From Leptolyngbya sp. SIO4C5 (GTDB lineage: Bacteria > Cyanobacteriota > Cyanobacteriia > Phormidesmidales > Phormidesmidaceae), in NCBI GenBank assembly GCA_010671965.1, contig JAAHIC010000215.1, positions 1-7,193 on the forward strand: 7,193 bases of DNA. Direction: 5' to 3'. Position 1 is the first letter of the stretch; the number at the start of each line of letters is the position of its first letter. Made by a program: the position numbers and the translations under genes. Positions 4,098 to 7,193 of the stretch are shown here, in pieces. The notes beneath the pieces were generated by a model. The model was not told where the DNA came from. It worked only from the letters and a program-made list of their open reading frames with translations, and searched no databases.

Positions 4098-6770
4098 CTA
4101 GCTAACTTCTAACGGCTGGGTTTGTGATTGGGCAAGTAGCTGAGTCATCGATGTTTCAACATCAATCGCTAACTGTTGTCCCAGAGTCAGCAGTTGAGCA
4201 ACGGTCATTGGCTGTGCTGCCCCATTATCACTCTGGCGAGAGGATATCCCTGTTCCACTGGGAGAGTCTGGCTGATTAGCCGCGAGCGTCTGCAGGAACT
4301 GATAGTACAGCTCTTGCGCCCGATCGAGCGATAGCCCTAAATTGAGCCGCTCACCCAGTTCAACCAGCCGCTTCAGCCAGAGAATATCGTCATCGACTGT
4401 ATCGGGCTGACCGTTTTGTAGGAGCTGCCACAGGCCGCTGAGCAGCAGGCGTTCTAGGGTTGCCTTTGCGCCTGACAGGTTGAGCTGACAGCTGAAGTGA
4501 CTGGCTTCTGTCGCGATCGCCTCCAATTCAGCGATATGACTTAGCCCTACTTGCAAAGGATGGAGATTGGGATCGCTTGCTTCCTGTTCTAGCCGTCTGA
4601 GGGACTTGAGGGCGCGATTGCTCAAGGCAATTTCCGCCGCTACCTGAAGCTCTTGGGGCACAGGCAGGCGATCGCGGTGGAACGCCATCAAAATGCCGTA
4701 GTTGTCGCGGTAAACCTGAGTATAGAGCTGGTCTAAGCGTTCTAGATTTTCCTGGCTAAGCAACTGCATGATGCGATGCCGTTCTTCCGCGAACAGATCT
4801 TGCAGACTATACGCCTGATCCCCAAACAGCCGATTTAGGGCCAACACGGTCTGGGCAGCGCTGGCCTGACTCAGCACCTCAAACAGCTTGGCTTTGGCAT
4901 TGCTGTAGTCGAGCCGTCCTCGGAAGCGACGAATACAGCAGTGGAAATCCCAACCGCCAATGTGCAACACCGCGAAGGCGAGGCTAGCTTTTTCACGGGT
5001 AATTTCAGAGACAATTTCGAGCTGTCCAATGGCTAGGGTTAATGGCCCCATCCGCTGACGCTGATAGTCGGCTTGGTGAATGCTATAGCAGTAGATCCGC
5101 TGTTCGCGGTGATAGGTGGTAAACAGAGAGCTGATGGCATAGTGAGCCGCTACCTGCTCCAGGGTGACGCGGGAGGGGATCGCCAAATGGCGATAGACGC
5201 CAGCACCGTCCTTGAAGTAGCTGACATTACTGGGCGCGTCCGCTAAGCGCTCCATGAACTCAGCTTCTAGCTGCAGGCCGGTGACTTCCCCGGCTAGCTC
5301 GATAGCTCTGGCCGCATAGCGTAAAAGCTGAGTGCCTTCGGGACGGGATAGCTCTTCAAAAAACCAGCCGCAGCTCGTATACATCAGCAGGGCATGACGC
5401 TGCATTTCCAGCAGTCGCAGGGCATCGCAAGCTTCAGTCGTCTTCAGCGATCGCTTTTGATAGGCGCTGATAAAGCGCTCAATATTTTCCGGACTGCGAT
5501 CGCGAATTACCTGCACATAGGCATCACGAGCCTGCCAGGGATCTTGAAAAAACTTACTGCCTGCCGATTCAAACACCTCAGCTAGCTGATCCCGTAACCA
5601 GTTCAAAGCCTGTCTGAGAGGATGCCGCCACTGCTGATGCCATTCGCCGCCGCCACCGCAGCCGCAGTCGTTCTGCCAGCGATCAACGCCGTGGGAGCAG
5701 CTCCAGGCCGTGACTGGCTTTAGCTCCACTTCCCAGGTGGGCGGATTCAGGGTGAGATAGTAGGCGTAGTTCGTCACCATCCAGCCATGCTGGGGCAGTT
5801 CTGTCGTAACGGCATAGGCCAAGGTTTTCTCAGCGCCGCCGCGATGGTGGCCGAAGGTCTCTCCGTCAGTCGCCACTGAGATGAGCTGGGCCGGACGGTG
5901 ATCCCCGCGCACTGCTTGTCCTAAACGCCCGACAAAATGCTGGGCTGTATTGAGTACTTCATTGAAGCCCATATCCCTGGAAATTGGGCCGTCATAGAAA
6001 AAGATATCAACGTAATTCCGCTTGCCAGGCTTAGCCGGACGATTGAGGAAACAGCGATAGGGCCGAGTGGGATCAATCTGGCCGCCGCCGACCTCATGCC
6101 ATTCTTCCGGTGGGCGATCGCCATAGCCCATCACCCGGCAGCGCTGAGCCTGGGAGGGAGCCAGAATGATGAAGCGAATATCCTCGTCCGCCAGGGCTTC
6201 TAGGGTTGGATAGTCTACCGCCGTTTCCGCCAGCCACATTCCTTCGGGATCGCGGCCAAAGCGAGAACGAAAGTCAGCCTTGCCCCAGCGAATCTGGGTG
6301 TACTTATCCGGTTCGTTGGCTAGGGGCAAAATGATGTGGTTGTAGACCTGAGCGATCGCATTGCCGTGTCCGTTGAAGCGCAGACAGCTCTTGCGATCGG
6401 CTTCCAAGATGCGCTGATAGGTTTCTAGGTCATGGCGCTCCAGCCAGCTCATCAGGGTTGGGCCAATGTTGAAGCTGATGTATTCGTAGTTGTTGACGAT
6501 ACAGGTGACTTCGCCCTGAGCATTAAGAATGCGGGCAAAAGCATTAGGCCGATAGCACTCATGCAGAATGCGCTCATTCCAGTCGTGAGCCGGAGCCGCG
6601 CTGGGCTGACGCTCGATCGCATCTAGATAGGGATTCTCTCGTGGCGGCTGATAGAAATGACCGTGAACACAGATATAAATGCCTGTAGGACTGGTCTGCC
6701 AGGTTTCCTCTGAAGGCGTTTGAGCCTGAACAGGAGGAGTGATCGCCGGAGAATTAGGTGTATGAGACAT
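4098..6770 (-). CDS. GH57-family glycoside hydrolase with DUF3536-like C-terminal half
   Basis: Predicted alpha-glucan-active enzyme, often annotated alpha-amylase/alpha-mannosidase; the substrate of this subgroup is not established to my knowledge. 890 residues, no signal peptide, so cytosolic and probably tied to glycogen metabolism. The GH57 (beta/alpha)7-type domain opens with IYICVHGHFYQPPRE (31-45), contains NYEYISFNIGPTL (94-106), the nucleophile motif MWLAETAVD with Glu182, and TDGETFGHH (301-309) with Asp302 as likely acid/base. A cysteine cluster follows (Cys358, Cys369, Cys371 in SCSHGVDRW and DCGCGGGG). From about residue 400 the mostly helical region matches what I recall of DUF3536. 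Residues 829-856 are a low-complexity Ser/Gly/Asp/Gln linker before a short helical end. An in-frame stop lies three codons before the ATG, which fixes the start, although no Shine-Dalgarno sequence is visible. Substrate and reaction are inference. Confidence 0.9.
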   Translation of the reverse strand: MSHTPNSPAITPPVQAQTPSEETWQTSPTGIYICVHGHFYQPPRENPYLDAIERQPSAAPAHDWNERILHECYRPNAFARILNAQGEVTCIVNNYEYISFNIGPTLMSWLERHDLETYQRILEADRKSCLRFNGHGNAIAQVYNHIILPLANEPDKYTQIRWGKADFRSRFGRDPEGMWLAETAVDYPTLEALADEDIRFIILAPSQAQRCRVMGYGDRPPEEWHEVGGGQIDPTRPYRCFLNRPAKPGKRNYVDIFFYDGPISRDMGFNEVLNTAQHFVGRLGQAVRGDHRPAQLISVATDGETFGHHRGGAEKTLAYAVTTELPQHGWMVTNYAYYLTLNPPTWEVELKPVTAWSCSHGVDRWQNDCGCGGGGEWHQQWRHPLRQALNWLRDQLAEVFESAGSKFFQDPWQARDAYVQVIRDRSPENIERFISAYQKRSLKTTEACDALRLLEMQRHALLMYTSCGWFFEELSRPEGTQLLRYAARAIELAGEVTGLQLEAEFMERLADAPSNVSYFKDGAGVYRHLAIPSRVTLEQVAAHYAISSLFTTYHREQRIYCYSIHQADYQRQRMGPLTLAIGQLEIVSEITREKASLAFAVLHIGGWDFHCCIRRFRGRLDYSNAKAKLFEVLSQASAAQTVLALNRLFGDQAYSLQDLFAEERHRIMQLLSQENLERLDQLYTQVYRDNYGILMAFHRDRLPVPQELQVAAEIALSNRALKSLRRLEQEASDPNLHPLQVGLSHIAELEAIATEASHFSCQLNLSGAKATLERLLLSGLWQLLQNGQPDTVDDDILWLKRLVELGERLNLGLSLDRAQELYYQFLQTLAANQPDSPSGTGISSRQSDNGAAQPMTVAQLLTLGQQLAIDVETSMTQLLAQSQTQPLEVS

Positions 6771-7049
6771 GCAGATTTAATTTTGAAAGAGCAGATTACT
6801 TGAGGGTCATGACGCTGTGCAAAGAGCGGCTGTAGCGATCGCTCAAGCGTCAAAAATAGCTGCAAAAATTTAGAAAACTTGCTTCAGCAGTATAGCGAGG
6901 TTGCTGTTTCTAGAATATCGGGGGGATCAGAGGATATCAAGCAGCGAACGCTCAGTACACAAGACGTAAGCCGATGTCACGCTAATTAACAGTAGCTTTA
7001 TTTTTATTTAATTTCTCTCTGTCAGTCGATAGAGCGATCGCTGTTTCTG
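6771..7049. other. Upstream region of the GH57 gene, no gene seen
   Basis: 279 bases hold the candidate promoter, two GCGATCGC octamers (6834-6841 and 7033-7040) and a 7-base inverted repeat TGACGCT/AGCGTCA (6810-6816, 6846-6852) in the predicted GH57 leader. An A/T-rich tract lies at about 6983-7015. No RNA gene or clear terminator is visible. Confidence 0.5.
6912..6940 (-). promoter_or_regulatory. Candidate promoter of the GH57 gene
   Basis: On the minus strand TTGATA (complement of 6935-6940, 5 of 6 consensus matches) and TATTCT (complement of 6912-6917, 4 of 6) are 17 bases apart, predicting a leader of about 135 bases. An alternative -10, TATACT (complement of 6889-6894), is closer to consensus but has no good -35 and would need an activator. 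Confidence 0.4.
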
Positions 7050-7193
7050 TCAGGGCATGGGCGGATATTGCTCGCCCGTCTGAGACTGAGATTCTGGGCA
7101 GACTGGGCGGACGGGCTTAGGAAAGATGAGCATTACCAGCCGCTCCGTCACGCTGAATTTAGAAATTGGCTTGATTGAATCTTCTAAATAGAC
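7050..7193 (-). CDS. Possible 3' end of an unrecognised minus-strand gene
   Basis: A minus-strand frame is open from the window edge for 47 codons to a TGA at 7050-7052. It ends in a Pro-rich tail (QYPPMP) after the plausible stretch VTERLVMLIFPKPVRP. I recognise no family. A frame this long without a stop is expected by chance about one time in ten, so the call is weak; it would sit in the same direction as the GH57 gene, 279 bases upstream of it. A competing plus-strand ORF at 7126-7191 has only 21 codons, with AGGA three bases from its ATG, and is less convincing. Confidence 0.35.
   Translation of the reverse strand, partial: VYLEDSIKPISKFSVTERLVMLIFPKPVRPVCPESQSQTGEQYPPMP

Noticed and set aside
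5937..6203. Plus-strand ORF of 88 codons opposite the GH57 catalytic region
   Set aside because: It overlaps the conserved GH57 motifs on the other strand, which explain the open frame.
6623..6865. Minus-strand 80-codon ORF overlapping the GH57 start
   Set aside because: Out of frame with the conserved HGHFYQPPRE motif that it overlaps; composition is Leu/Arg-rich and unlike a real protein.
7018..7053. Two direct repeats TCTGTCAG flanking a GCGATCGC site
   Set aside because: Eight-base repeats of simple composition; not enough for an element or attachment site.

Overview
The window is almost certainly cyanobacterial chromosome. I counted 15 copies of the octamer GCGATCGC (HIP1) in about 7.2 kb, roughly one per 480 bases, a density known from cyanobacteria. 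The gene content agrees: a cyanobacterial-style HemD, a small thioredoxin, and a large GH57/DUF3536 protein of a type common in cyanobacteria. I cannot name the genus from sequence alone.

Layout. (1) Bases 3-707, plus strand: 3' part of hemD (uroporphyrinogen-III synthase), cut at its 5' end by the window edge, where there is also a striking inverted repeat. (2) Bases 779-2624, minus strand: a redox module in the order tetR, peroxiredoxin-like gene, thioredoxin gene, closed by an intrinsic terminator that lies between the converging hemD and thioredoxin genes. Three copies of one palindromic operator (core GAAC-N4-GTTC with A/T-rich flanks) lie before tetR (one) and before the peroxiredoxin gene (two). 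One sits in the spacer of a good sigma-70-like promoter for tetR. This suggests an autoregulated TetR repressor that also controls the peroxiredoxin and thioredoxin genes. (3) Bases 2924-4036, plus strand: an exported protein of unknown function with two related internal repeats and a SPOR-like C-terminal segment. (4) Bases 4098-6770, minus strand: an 890-residue GH57-type glycoside hydrolase with a DUF3536-like C-terminal half. A strong hairpin lies between its end and the end of the converging exported-protein gene. (5) Bases 6771-7193: mainly upstream region of the GH57 gene, with a possible 3' end of another minus-strand gene at the window edge.

How the parts work together. The thioredoxin is a natural electron donor for the peroxiredoxin-like protein. 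The TetR protein has a cysteine at the place of the redox-sensing cysteine of E. coli NemR, so the three genes read as a sensor, effector and reductant set for oxidant or electrophile stress. HemD and the GH57 enzyme appear to be independent housekeeping genes (tetrapyrrole and glucan metabolism). I see no CRISPR array, transposase, tRNA, rRNA or clear defence system. The best lead for something undescribed is the TetR/operator/Prx/Trx circuit, followed by the duplicated exported protein.
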